Source: CAYRPN01 sp964426135 (GTDB lineage: Bacteria > Planctomycetota > Phycisphaerae > Phycisphaerales > Phycisphaeraceae). Taken from it: DNA of 64,000 nt. The position numbers were made by a program, and so were the translations under genes. The stretch spans positions 1 through 64,000 of the forward strand of contig CAYRPN010000004.1 of NCBI GenBank assembly GCA_964426135.1, given 5' to 3'. Below are positions 49,790 through 60,241 of the stretch, in pieces. The notes below the pieces were generated by a model. It saw only the letters and a program-made list of their open reading frames with translations, made no database searches and was not told where the DNA came from. The first letter of the stretch is position 1, and each line of letters opens with the position of its first letter.

Positions 49790-51028
49790 ATGTTCGACCG
49801 CTTCATCCACGACCGTGCCCGCGCCATCGACGCCTCCGGCATCCGCAAGGTGTTCGACCTGGCCGCCACCTTGAAGGACCCGATCAACTTCTCCATCGGC
49901 CAGCCCGATTTCGATGTCCCGCCGGAGGTGAAGGAGGCCGCGATCACCGCGATCCGCAAGGGCTTCAACCGCTACACCGTTACGCAAGGCGTGCGCGAGC
50001 TGAGCGACAAGGTCACGCAGCTCATCGTGAAGGAATTTCCGCACTGGCAGCCGGCGGGGAAAGCGGAAAAGGGCCAAGGGGCAAGGGCCGAGGGCCAGGG
50101 CCAAATCAGCAATCCGAAATCCGAAATCCAAAATCCGAAATCGCCCTTCTCCACTCTCATCACCTCCGGCGTCTCCGGCGGCCTCGTCCTCGCCATGCTC
50201 GCCTGCGTCGGGCCCGGCGATGAAGTGCTCGTGCCTGATCCGTATTTCGTGATGTACAAGCATCTCGTAAAGCTGGTCGGCGCCACGCCGGTCTTCATCG
50301 ACACCTATCCTGATTTTCAGGTCACCGCCGCGCGATTGGAAAAGCACATCACGCCGCGCACGAAGATGATCCTTTTCAACTCGCCGTCCAATCCCACCGG
50401 CGTGGTGGCGACGGAAGAGACCTGCCGCGACGTCGTCGCCCTGGCGGACAAGCACAACCTGCTCATCCTCAGCGACGAGATTTACGACGAGTTCTGCTAC
50501 GAGAAAGTCAAGCGACCCGACGGCTCCATGCGCTGCCCATCGCCTGCCGCCTATAGCGACCGCATCCTGCTCATGCGCGGCTTCTCGAAAACCTATGGCA
50601 TGACCGGCTGGCGCCTCGGCTACGTCGTCGGCCCCGCGCCGATCGTCGAGCAGATGACCAAGCTGCAGCAGTACACCTTCGTCTGCGCCCCGTCGATGGT
50701 GCAGATCGCCGGGGCCGAGGCTTTGGACATCGACATGCGCAGTTACGTCGAGGCCTATCGCCGCAAACGCGATCGCCTGTGCGACGCCCTGCGCGGCAGC
50801 TACGAAATCACCACGCCCGGCGGCGCGTTCTACGCCTTTCCGAAAGTGCCAGTGCACCTGAATCTCACCGCGACGCAGTTCGTCGAACGTGCCATTTCAA
50901 AGAGCCTGCTCGTGATCCCCGGCTCCGTGTTCAGCGATCGCGACACCCACTTCCGCATCAGCTACGCCTGCGACGACAAGATGCTCGACCGCGGCATCGA
51001 CGTGCTGCTGTCCCTGGCGAACGTTTAG
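49790..51028 (+). CDS. Class I/II aminotransferase with in-frame repeat insert
   Basis: A PLP enzyme of the aspartate-aminotransferase fold, 412 residues. The PLP lysine is Lys267 in GFSKTYGMTGWRLGY. Asn201 (SPSNPTG), Asp229/Tyr232 (SDEIYDEF) and Arg389 (FRISYA) complete the active site. The order resembles aspartate or aromatic aminotransferases of subgroup I-gamma; substrate not certain. Residues about 91-118 (50060-50143) are a short-word insert (KAEKGQGARAEGQGQ, NPKSEIQNPKS) located before the conserved TLITSGVSGGLVLAM, where normal enzymes have a short loop. The active-site residues are all retained. Confidence 0.88.
   Translation: MFDRFIHDRARAIDASGIRKVFDLAATLKDPINFSIGQPDFDVPPEVKEAAITAIRKGFNRYTVTQGVRELSDKVTQLIVKEFPHWQPAGKAEKGQGARAEGQGQISNPKSEIQNPKSPFSTLITSGVSGGLVLAMLACVGPGDEVLVPDPYFVMYKHLVKLVGATPVFIDTYPDFQVTAARLEKHITPRTKMILFNSPSNPTGVVATEETCRDVVALADKHNLLILSDEIYDEFCYEKVKRPDGSMRCPSPAAYSDRILLMRGFSKTYGMTGWRLGYVVGPAPIVEQMTKLQQYTFVCAPSMVQIAGAEALDIDMRSYVEAYRRKRDRLCDALRGSYEITTPGGAFYAFPKVPVHLNLTATQFVERAISKSLLVIPGSVFSDRDTHFRISYACDDKMLDRGIDVLLSLANV
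50060..50143 (+). repeat. In-frame short-word insert in the aminotransferase gene
   Basis: AAGGGCC/GAGGGCC heptamers then AATCCGA/AATCCAA heptamers, 84 bases (28 codons), with the same two word types and order as in radA and the GH15 gene. Confidence 0.85.
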
Positions 51029-51165
51029 CCGTCGGGCCTTGCCCGACGCGATGCGACAATGTCCGACGGCCGCACCATTCAACCCATGCGCCGCGGGGAC
51101 ATTTCCGTGGTGTCGGGCCGGCACACCAACGGACGCCCGCGCGGGGCAAGGCCCCGCGGCTAAAC
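51029..51165. repeat. Inverted pair of palindromes CGTCGGGCCTTGCCCGACG and CGCGGGGCAAGGCCCCGCGG
   Basis: The left half, with TTAGCCGTCGGGC at the boundary, abuts the aminotransferase stop. The right half ends CCCCGCGGCTAAA. A separate perfect 9-bp hairpin GGACGACTT/AAGTCGTCC lies at 51205-51225. Nothing else is seen in 51029-51342 apart from AGGAGG just before the next gene. Confidence 0.75.
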
Positions 51166-51342
51166 GCGCTATTCAGGACCCGTGCAGGATCAACATCGCA
51201 TGTGGGACGACTTTCCAAGTCGTCCGCCTGGGAGCGGAGCGAGCAGGAACCGCCCAGTTCATCTTGCACGGCCCCTCTGTTCCCGATCGCCGCTTCCGAC
51301 GTATGATGTGCCTTTGTCCTGACAAATGGACAGGAGGTTCTC

Positions 51343-54300
51343 ATGCCGCATTTCCAGCCGATTCGCGTCGTACTCGCATTGTGCTGTCTGCTGTTGATCG
51401 CCAGGGCGAGCGACGCCGCCGAGCCCGCCCCGCGCAAGATCGTCGTCATCGCCGGCAAAAAAAGCCACGGCCCCGAGGGCAACCGCATCCACGATTACCC
51501 GTGGTCCGCCAAGCTCATCAAGGTGATGTTCGACAACTCGAACATCGCCGACAAAGTGCGCGTCGAGTACCACCGCGACGGCTGGCCGGCGGATCAGACT
51601 TCGCTTCAGGACGCCGACGCCATCATGATCATCAGCGACGGCCGCGACGGCGACGCCTACAGCGAAGCTCCGCACACCGAGCACGACGAGCGCGTCGCGT
51701 TCGTTCAGAAGCAGGTCGCCCGCGGCTGCGGCGTCGTCACGTTCCACTTCGCCACCTTCAGCCCCGACAAGTACGCCACGCAGATTCTCCGCTGGACCGG
51801 CGGCTACTTCGACTGGGAAGAGAACGGCAAGAAAAAATGGTACAGCGCGATCCGTACCATGAACGAAGGCGTGCAGCTCGCCGCGCCGACGCATCCGATT
51901 TTGCGCGGCGTCAAGCCGTTCAAGATGAACGAGGAGTTTTACTACAACATCCGCTTCCAACCGGAGGACAAAGGGTTCACGCCGATCCTGGAAGTGCCCG
52001 CGCTCAAGGGTCGCGAAAGGGACGGCAACATCGTCGCCTGGTGCGTGGAGCGACCGGCGGAAGGCGAGGCGAAAGCCCCGTCCGAGGGCAGCGCCGGGGG
52101 CAAGTCTGAGGGCAGCCGCGGCTTCGGCACGACGTGCGGGCACTTCTACGAAAACTGGAAGAACGACGATTTCCGCAGACTCATGCTCAACGCCATCGCC
52201 TGGTGCGCGAAGGTGGAAGTGCCCACCGAGGGCGTGGCGGCGAAGTACTACGAGCACGACGAGATCACCGCGTCGCTTGATGGCGTGACTGGCACGCAGC
52301 GCGCCATCGCCAGGCCCGCGAAGCCGGCGAACCCGCGCGGTGACACCGCCGCCCTCGACGCGGCGGATGCCGGCATCTTCAAACGCGACAACCTCGTCGC
52401 CTGGTGCATCGTGCCGTTCGACGGCAAACAGCGCGGCCCGGTCGATCGCGCGGACATGCTGCAACGCGTGGGCTTCAAGATGCTCGCCTACGACTGGCGC
52501 GGGAAAGACGTGCCCACCTTCGGTCAGGAAGCCGATGAACTCGCCAAGAGAAACATCGCGTTCCAGGGCTTCTGGCTCAGCGTGGGCACCGATCCGGCAA
52601 ACGAGAACGACACGAAGGCGGTGCTCGATTTCCTCCGCAAGAAACAGCTCAAGACGCAGGTCTGGGCGATGTTCTCCGACGCGGCTCCGCACGGCTCCAC
52701 ACAGGAGCAGCGTGTCGAGGCCGTCGCCAGGCGCGTCGCCTGGCTCGCCGATGAACTCGACAAGATCGGTTGCAAGCTGGGCCTGTACAACCACGGCGGA
52801 TGGTTCGGCGAGCCGGAGAACCAGATCGCCATCATCGAGAAGCTCCAGCGAAAAAACATCGGCATCATCTACAACCTGCACCACGGCCACGGGCACGTTG
52901 ATCGCTTTCCGAAAATGCTGGATGCGATGAAGCCGCACCTTTACTCGCTCAACCTCAACGGCATGATCCCGCGCGGCGACGCCATCGGCCAGAAGATCAT
53001 GCCGCTGGGCCAGGGCACGCTCGACCTCTCCCTGCTCAAGACGATCAAGGCCAGCGGCTACACCGGCCCCATCGGCATCCTCGGCCACACCAACGACGAT
53101 GCCGAGCTGCGCCTGCTGGACAACCTCGAAGGTCTGGCGTGGCTGCTGCCGCAACTCAAGGGCGAGCAACCGGGGGCCGCGCCCAAGCCGCGCACGCCGG
53201 TGCCCGCCGCCAATACTGGTGCCGCCGCGCCGGCCGCCAAGCCCACCGGCGCCGCCTCGCTGGCGAAGGAGTTCGGCAAAGCGCTCGACGCCAGCAAGGG
53301 CGGCATCGTTCTCGACGGCAACGACGCGTACCGCAAGCCGCCCATCACCGTCGAATGCTGGGCGAAGATTGCGAAAAAAGATGACTTCAACATCCTCATC
53401 GCGTCGGACACGAAGGCGTCCGGCGCGCACTGGGAAATGTTCACCTGGCCCAACAACGGGCATCTGACCGTGTACACGCCGGGCCTGGAGCCGGACCACA
53501 CGCGCAGCAGCGCGGACATCAGCGATGGGTCCTGGCATCACGTGGCGATGGTGTACGAGGAGGCGCGCATCCGCCTGTACGTCGATAGCAAAGTCGTCGC
53601 GGATCAGGCGGTGAAATCGCGCGGCAAGCCCGCGGTGCCCGGCGGCTTGGCCATCGGCAGGCTCGTGGAAGGCGGCATCGGCTGCGTCGGCGCGATCGAT
53701 GATGTGCGGATTTCCAAGGGCGTGCGCGAGATCAAGGAAGCACCGAAGAAGCCGAGCGAGAAGGACGACGCGACGCTGGGGCTGTGGAGCTTCGAGGACC
53801 TGGGCGCGCTGTTGCCGACGGGGCAGGGAACGACCGCGATCGCGGCGTCCACTCCGCCCGCGCCCGCGCCGGCGGCTCCGCCGGGCGCGAAAATTCTGCC
53901 AGCCGATCCGGGCCTCGAAGGCGGCAAGTTCGGGCACTGGGGCCAGAAGAACGACAAGGACTGGACGGACGACCGCTGGGGCAAGAGCGATTTCGGCACG
54001 CTCTTCAGCCACACGCTGGAAACGCCAGCCGGGCAAGCCGCCAAGGGAATGGCGATTCGCCTGGGCGCCAAGGGCGACGCCGGCGTCGTGTTCGACACGC
54101 AGTCCTGCTCGCTTTTGGCGGGCTGGTCAGGGGCCTTCGTGAAGATCGACCCAACGCGGTTCGGGCTGATCGGTCGGCACCGCATCGTCGGTGAGTTTGT
54201 CTGGTCCGCGCCGAAAGGCGCAGCCTGGCGCTCGAAGCAGCCGGCGAAGTTTCGCGGACTCTACCGACACGAAAACCGTGTCATGCTTTCCTACGAGGTG

Positions 54301-56049
54301 GATGGCGCCGGCGTCCTCGATGCCATGGAAGTCATCGGCGATGGCGGCGCGGACCGAGTGTTCGCGCGCCACCTGCGCATCGATCCGGGTCAGGACCAGT
54401 TCACGCTCAATGTCGCCGACACCAATGCCCGCGTGCATCTGGTCGGCGGCAACAGTGCTGTGAAACTGGAAGCCGCGGCTGCCGGCCACGTCGTCACGAT
54501 CGGGGCGCGAACCAGCGAGACTTTCATCTCGCTCGCCATCGCATCGGGCAAGTCGAAGGTTGACGACTTCAACGCCGTCGCGCGGACGCTGTCTTCCGCC
54601 ACGAATCGCCAGTTCACGGAATGGGCGGAACCCGTGCGCCCCTCGCAGGACGCGCGGATCGAGGTCAAAGGCACGCTCGGCGATGGCAAGCACGCCTACA
54701 CCATCGATACGATTCCCGTCCCCTACGACAACCCGCACAAGTCGCTGATGTTCCTCTCCGGCGTTGATTTCTTCGACAACGGTGATGCAGCCGTCTGCAC
54801 GCCCTACGGCGATGTCTGGCTGGTGCGCGGCCTCGATGAATCGCTCAAGAAAGTCACCTGGCAACGTTTCGCCACGGGCCTGTTCCAACCCTTGGGCCTC
54901 CGCATCCGCGAAGGAAAAGTCTTCGTCCTCGGCCGCGACCAGATCACCCGCCTGCACGATCGCAACAACGACGGCGAGGCGGACTTCTACGAGTGCTTCA
55001 GCAACCTGATCAACACCTCGCCCGGCGGCCACGATTACGTGACGAGCCTGGAAGTTGATCGCAATGGCAATTTCTACTACGTCGATCCCAAGGGCGTGCA
55101 CCGCATCAGCGCGGACGGAAAGAAAAAGGAAACGCTCGCCACCGGCTGGCGCAATCCCAACGGCATGAGCGTCGGGCCTGATGGCACGATCACCGCGGCC
55201 CCGCAGGAAGGCGACTGGACGCCCGCGTCGATGATCGATCTGTTCACGCCTGCGACCAGCGAAGGCGCGGCGTTGCCCTACTTCGGCTACGGCGGGCCCA
55301 AGGTCACGCCGCAGCGGCCGCTGGGATTTGATCCGCATCTGGTCTATCTGCCGCGCACGACGGACAACTCCACGGGCAGCCAGGTGTGGTCGCCTGCGGG
55401 CAAAGCAGGTGAGCGCTTCGGCCCACTCGCTGGCCAGCTTTTCAATCTTTCCTTCGGCCAGTGCTCGATGCAGCTCATCCTGCGCGAGACCGTCGATGGC
55501 GTGTCGCAGGGCGCGGTGGTGCCGATGCCTGGACGCTTTCTCTCCGGCGTCATGCGCGGCGCGTTCAGTCCGCGCGATGGGCAGCTCTACGTCGTGGGTA
55601 TGAACGGCTGGGCGACCAGTGCCGCGCGCGACGGCTGCCTGCAGCGCGTGCGATACACCGGCTCCGCGAGTGCGAGGAAAGAAGCGAATCTGCCCATCGC
55701 CTTCAGCACGCACCCCACCGGCGTGAAGATCACCTTCACCGATCCACTCGACAAGGAAACCGCCCAGGACGCCGGCAGCTACGCGCTGGAGCAGTGGAAC
55801 TACAAATACAGCAGCGATTACGGTTCCAAGGAATACTCCGTGAAGTACCCCGGCGTGATCGGCCACGATCAGTTGGAACTGAAAGGCGCGACGCTGTCGA
55901 GCGATGGCAAGAGCGTGTTCCTGGCGATTCCAGGCATTGGCCCCGTGCATCAGCTACAGATCAAGTACAACGTCGAAACGCCGGCGGGCAAGGAAGTGCG
56001 CGGCACGATGTGGATCACGATCAACAAGGTGGGCAGCAGCGCGCCGTGA
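51343..56049 (+). CDS. Giant exported multidomain protein: ThuA, TIM barrel, LamG, beta-propeller
   Basis: A 1568-residue protein with a signal peptide (1-25) and AGGAGG before the ATG. Domains in order: ThuA-like (about 30-290, KIVVIAGKKSHGPEGNRIHDY, FHFATFSPDKYATQILRWTGGYFDW); a TIM barrel like sugar-phosphate isomerases (about 345-605, GFWLSVG, LGLYNHGGWFGEPENQ, NLHHGHGHVDRFPKMLDAMKPHLYS); an Ala/Pro linker; a LamG/concanavalin-like domain (about 650-800, YRKPPITVECWAKI, DGSWHHVAMVYEEARIRLYVDSK); a planctomycete domain (about 845-1100) with GAFVKIDPTRFGLIGRHRIVGEF; a six-bladed propeller like glucose/sorbosone dehydrogenases (about 1115-1440, GLFQPLGLRIREGKVFVLGRDQITRLHDRNNDGEADFYE); and a C-terminal beta domain. 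Such proteins probably act in polysaccharide degradation outside the cytoplasm. No Cys-x-x-Cys-His heme site is seen. Individual functions are inferred. Confidence 0.85.
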   Translation: MPHFQPIRVVLALCCLLLIARASDAAEPAPRKIVVIAGKKSHGPEGNRIHDYPWSAKLIKVMFDNSNIADKVRVEYHRDGWPADQTSLQDADAIMIISDGRDGDAYSEAPHTEHDERVAFVQKQVARGCGVVTFHFATFSPDKYATQILRWTGGYFDWEENGKKKWYSAIRTMNEGVQLAAPTHPILRGVKPFKMNEEFYYNIRFQPEDKGFTPILEVPALKGRERDGNIVAWCVERPAEGEAKAPSEGSAGGKSEGSRGFGTTCGHFYENWKNDDFRRLMLNAIAWCAKVEVPTEGVAAKYYEHDEITASLDGVTGTQRAIARPAKPANPRGDTAALDAADAGIFKRDNLVAWCIVPFDGKQRGPVDRADMLQRVGFKMLAYDWRGKDVPTFGQEADELAKRNIAFQGFWLSVGTDPANENDTKAVLDFLRKKQLKTQVWAMFSDAAPHGSTQEQRVEAVARRVAWLADELDKIGCKLGLYNHGGWFGEPENQIAIIEKLQRKNIGIIYNLHHGHGHVDRFPKMLDAMKPHLYSLNLNGMIPRGDAIGQKIMPLGQGTLDLSLLKTIKASGYTGPIGILGHTNDDAELRLLDNLEGLAWLLPQLKGEQPGAAPKPRTPVPAANTGAAAPAAKPTGAASLAKEFGKALDASKGGIVLDGNDAYRKPPITVECWAKIAKKDDFNILIASDTKASGAHWEMFTWPNNGHLTVYTPGLEPDHTRSSADISDGSWHHVAMVYEEARIRLYVDSKVVADQAVKSRGKPAVPGGLAIGRLVEGGIGCVGAIDDVRISKGVREIKEAPKKPSEKDDATLGLWSFEDLGALLPTGQGTTAIAASTPPAPAPAAPPGAKILPADPGLEGGKFGHWGQKNDKDWTDDRWGKSDFGTLFSHTLETPAGQAAKGMAIRLGAKGDAGVVFDTQSCSLLAGWSGAFVKIDPTRFGLIGRHRIVGEFVWSAPKGAAWRSKQPAKFRGLYRHENRVMLSYEVDGAGVLDAMEVIGDGGADRVFARHLRIDPGQDQFTLNVADTNARVHLVGGNSAVKLEAAAAGHVVTIGARTSETFISLAIASGKSKVDDFNAVARTLSSATNRQFTEWAEPVRPSQDARIEVKGTLGDGKHAYTIDTIPVPYDNPHKSLMFLSGVDFFDNGDAAVCTPYGDVWLVRGLDESLKKVTWQRFATGLFQPLGLRIREGKVFVLGRDQITRLHDRNNDGEADFYECFSNLINTSPGGHDYVTSLEVDRNGNFYYVDPKGVHRISADGKKKETLATGWRNPNGMSVGPDGTITAAPQEGDWTPASMIDLFTPATSEGAALPYFGYGGPKVTPQRPLGFDPHLVYLPRTTDNSTGSQVWSPAGKAGERFGPLAGQLFNLSFGQCSMQLILRETVDGVSQGAVVPMPGRFLSGVMRGAFSPRDGQLYVVGMNGWATSAARDGCLQRVRYTGSASARKEANLPIAFSTHPTGVKITFTDPLDKETAQDAGSYALEQWNYKYSSDYGSKEYSVKYPGVIGHDQLELKGATLSSDGKSVFLAIPGIGPVHQLQIKYNVETPAGKEVRGTMWITINKVGSSAP

Positions 56050-56156
56050 TCGGCGGCGAAGAGCCGTCGAGTCTGGTGCGATTTCTTCAGGCCCGCTTTC
56101 GCTTGTTTTCAGACCGACGCGCTTAGCTCGCGTCCGCACGGTACTCTCTTGCCGTC

Positions 56157-57581
<1,425 letters not shown>

Positions 57582-57651
57582 TGGCGCACAGGTCATGCGC
57601 AGGAACGCAGCGGTGGGGCAAATCCGGGAGAACAAGGGTGAAAATAAAAAA

Positions 57652-57674
57652 GGCGTCCGACATTGTCGGACGCC
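57652..57674. terminator. Bidirectional terminator between pyk and the Lys/Ala peptide gene
   Basis: Perfect 10-bp stem GGCGTCCGAC/GTCGGACGCC with loop ATT, flanked by A-rich sequence on one side and TTTT on the other, so it has a U tract on both strands (longer on the minus strand). Confidence 0.85.
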
Positions 57675-57803
57675 TTTTCTACGACTTGCTCCGGCCGGCG
57701 CGGTTGAAGGTGAACGGGAAGGTGAATGCGTTTTGCTTTCGGAGCAACGCTCCACCGACACAAACATTTCTCAATCCGCTTTCCAACCTTCAAGGCGACT
57801 CGG

Positions 57804-57878
57804 TCACTTTGCTTTCTTCTTGGCGGCAGCCTTCTTCTTCGGGGCAGCCTTTTTCTTAGCAGCAGCTTTCTTAGCCAT
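57804..57878 (-). CDS. 24-residue lysine/alanine-rich basic peptide
   Basis: An ORF of 25 codons, reading MAKKAAAKKKAAPKKKAAAK and then KKAK. AGGAAAG stands at good distance before its ATG and a terminator 130 bases after its stop, so it looks like a complete gene. The sequence is nearly all Lys, Ala and one Pro, as in the tails of histone H1-like proteins. It may bind DNA or RNA, or neutralise acids; this is inference from charge only. It is too short for most gene finders. The codons for Lys and Ala are mixed (AAG/AAA, GCT/GCC/GCA), so it is not a simple DNA repeat. The flanking interval 57879-58183 shows no other gene. Confidence 0.6.
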   Translation of the reverse strand: MAKKAAAKKKAAPKKKAAAKKKAK

Positions 57879-58183
57879 GGCAACTTTCCTTTCTGTCGCC
57901 GATCGGAGCTTGAAACCAATTAAACAGTTGAATGAACGATCCGTCAACCATTATTTTTTCAAATCGACACACTTCGTATCGGCGACACGACGCGATTCAC
58001 TTGAAGATGCGCGGAATCGAGTCGCGAGATCGGACCGGCGCGTGACGCATCCGGCAACACTGGCGCATCGATTCCGACGATCCGCGCACAGCAAAATGGC
58101 GCGACGCAATCTGCGCGGCAAGCGACGAGCACGGAAGGACGCAACCCTCAGCGCGCGCCAAACCGCTTGAAATGAAGCACGAA

Positions 58184-58639
58184 TCACTCATCGCCACGGA
58201 AGCGGCGCTGCTGTTTGGTCTGCGAGCGCTGCTGCTTCGATTCAAGCCGGCGTCGCTTGGATGACCGGGAGGGCTTCGTCGCGCGGCGCGTCTTCGGCCG
58301 CGCCCACGCAGCGACGATGAACTGACGCAGCCGATCGAGGCACGCCTGGCGGTTGGCGCTCTGCGATCGCGATTCGTCACAGGCGATCATGATGTCGCCC
58401 GCTTCGGTGAGGTGCGATGCCGCGTGTGTCGCCAGTCGCTCCAGTTGCGAGTTCGACAGCACGCGCGCCAGATCGGCCATCGCCACATGCAGCCGCGCCT
58501 TGGTGGAGAGCTTGTTGACGTTCTGCCCGCCGGGGCCGCTGCTGCGCACGAACTCGAAGCGCAGCACCGACTCGGACACGCGCACCCCCGGCGCGATCTC
58601 GACGCCGCCGGGGACAGGTTGGTCGTCTGCGTCGTTCAT
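58184..58639 (-). CDS. arfB: Peptidyl-tRNA hydrolase ArfB-like ribosome rescue factor
   Basis: A 151-residue class I release-factor homologue without a stop-codon recognition domain. The catalytic GGQ is at 37-39 in SSGPGGQNVNKLSTK. The basic C-terminal tail (about 118-148, RRATKPSRSSKRRRLESKQQRSQTKQQRR) matches the helix that enters the empty mRNA channel. It frees stalled ribosomes. The start at MNDADDQP gives the usual length; the longer reading frame passes through the TTTAGCCGCGGGGC palindrome and is rejected. Confidence 0.9.
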   Translation of the reverse strand: MNDADDQPVPGGVEIAPGVRVSESVLRFEFVRSSGPGGQNVNKLSTKARLHVAMADLARVLSNSQLERLATHAASHLTEAGDIMIACDESRSQSANRQACLDRLRQFIVAAWARPKTRRATKPSRSSKRRRLESKQQRSQTKQQRRFRGDE

Positions 58640-58677
58640 GGCACGAAACCAATGGAGAAAAGCAAGGTGTTCTCGTT

Positions 58678-58850
58678 TAGCCGCGGGGCTTTGCCCCGCG
58701 CGGACGCGCCATGCTCCTGCGTCACGAGGAAGCAACATCCTTTCGACGCTGGCGATGGTTGCCGCTGCTGCATCGTCGCGAAAGAGCATGCCGCGAGCAC
58801 ATGGTTGCCCGGCCCTCACCCCAGCCCTCTCCCGGAGGGAGAGGGAGCCG
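58678..58850. repeat. GC-rich palindromes (TTTAGCCGCGGGGC and CCCTCTCCCGG families)
   Basis: A single half TTTAGCCGCGGGGCTTTGCC lies at about 58677-58705. A CCCTCTCC/GGAGAGGG palindrome at about 58812-58845 is related to the 69-bp repeat of 6392-6822. They lie between arfB and the ABC ATPase gene. Confidence 0.7.
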
Positions 58851-58879
58851 GAACCAAACCCGCGCGACGACTCACGCGC

Positions 58880-59956
58880 TCAATCCTGCAGCACGACGAC
58901 ATCCGCCGGGGCAAAGCTGATCGTGACCGTGTCGACGTCGCTGGTGAGCTTCGGATTCAATTCGTACGCGGTGAGTTGAATATCCCCGACGATCTCCAGC
59001 CGATGCTGCGCGACCTCACCGAGATAGATCACCTCGCGCCGCCGCGCGGTGAAGCTGTTGAGGCTGTCGCCGCTGGTCGCCATGTTTGCGGGCATGACGC
59101 GGATCGCCTCGGGGCGGATCGAGCAGGTCACGTTACCCCTGGCGGGAAGATCATTGGGGTAGACGCTGGAACGAAGCTTGCCTGCCGGGCACTCCAGCAC
59201 GACCTGGTCCTTTTCACGCCCGACAATCTGAGCGGCGAGGAAATTTGTCTCGCCCAGGAAGTCCGCGACGAAGCGATTGCACGGCCGATCGTAAAGCTCC
59301 CGCGCTGGCCCAGCCTGCACCACCTGGCCGGCGCGAAGCACCGCCACCTCGTCCGCCATCGACAGCGCTTCCTTCTGGTCGTGCGTAACGTAGACCGCGG
59401 TGATGCCCGATTCCTTGCAGATGCGGCGAATCTGCCCGCGCATCTCCAGGCGGAGCTTGGCGTCGAGATTCGAGAGCGGCTCATCCAGCAGCAGCACGCG
59501 AGGCTGAATCACCAGCGCCCGCGCCAGCGCCACCCGCTGCTGCTGCCCGCCGGAGAGTTGATTGGGCTTGCGATCCGCCAGCGCTTCCATCTGCACCATC
59601 TTCAGCGCGGCGGTGACGCGTGCGTTCTGCTCGTCGCGCGGCACCTTGCGCACCGAAAGGCCAAAGCCCACGTTCTGCGCCACGGTCATGTGCGGCCAGA
59701 GGGCGTAGCCCTGGAACACCATGCCGCAATTGCGTTTGTGCGGCGGGGTGTGGGTGACGTCGTCGTGGTCGAATTGGATCGAGCCCGAAGTCGGGTCACT
59801 GAATCCCGCGATCATCCGCAGCAGCGTGGTCTTGCCGCAGCCGCTGGGCCCCAGCAGAAAGAACAGCGCGCCGGGCTTGATGTCGAGGTTGATGCCATCG
59901 ACGGCCACGGTCTTGCCAAACTCTTTTCGAAGCTGGCGAATGGTGATCGGAGTCAT
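58880..59956 (-). CDS. ABC transporter ATP-binding protein (PotA/FbpC/UgpC type)
   Basis: A 358-residue import ATPase. Walker A GPSGCGKTT (36-44), signature LSGGQQQRVAL (134-144), Walker B LLLDEPLSNLDAKLR and VTHDQKEALSMADE are present. The C-terminal regulatory OB/TOBE domains occupy about 235-358 (CSIRPEAIRVMP). This group energises uptake of polyamines, iron, sugars or phosphonates; neither permease nor binding protein is in the window, so the substrate is open. TATCCT lies ten bases before the ATG. Confidence 0.9.
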   Translation of the reverse strand: MTPITIRQLRKEFGKTVAVDGINLDIKPGALFFLLGPSGCGKTTLLRMIAGFSDPTSGSIQFDHDDVTHTPPHKRNCGMVFQGYALWPHMTVAQNVGFGLSVRKVPRDEQNARVTAALKMVQMEALADRKPNQLSGGQQQRVALARALVIQPRVLLLDEPLSNLDAKLRLEMRGQIRRICKESGITAVYVTHDQKEALSMADEVAVLRAGQVVQAGPARELYDRPCNRFVADFLGETNFLAAQIVGREKDQVVLECPAGKLRSSVYPNDLPARGNVTCSIRPEAIRVMPANMATSGDSLNSFTARRREVIYLGEVAQHRLEIVGDIQLTAYELNPKLTSDVDTVTISFAPADVVVLQD

Positions 59957-59974
59957 GGGCGAAGAAAGGATAAC

Positions 59975-60205
59975 ATGAGTCGTTTAGCCGCGGGGCCATG
60001 CCCCGCACGGACGTCGCGCAACGGCTGCCGGCAAAGTAGCCGCGGCACCCTGTGACGCGCTTCGCCGACAACAGATGGCGCCCAGTCACACCGCAATCAC
60101 AAGGCTGCCGGCACCCGCGTTACGGAGTGCGCGGCTACGGCCGGCGGAGTGGCGCGGCGACGGCGACGGCGACGCCCCGCGTCGGGCAAGGCCCGACGGC
60201 TAAAC
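59975..60205. repeat. TTTAGCCGCGGGGC / GTCGGGCAAGGCCCGACGGCTAAA palindromes
   Basis: Halves at about 59982-60007 and 60180-60205 face each other in inverted orientation. Between them is a GCGTTACGGAGTGCGCGGCTAC arm of the CCGCGCACGAAGTAAGCGG family. No gene is seen in 59957-60241. Confidence 0.65.
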
Positions 60206-60241
60206 GTGTGGTCGTCGCGCTTTCAATGATCGGGCCAACCC

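Noticed and set aside
51259..54036. A 925-codon open frame on the minus strand opposite the ThuA fusion gene
   Set aside because: It is the antisense shadow of a GC-rich coding region; the protein is Arg/Ala/Val-rich with no family motif, while the plus strand has clear domains and a ribosome-binding site.
59721..60055. Plus-strand frames over the start of the ABC ATPase gene
   Set aside because: Shadows of the minus-strand gene, with no motif or ribosome-binding site.
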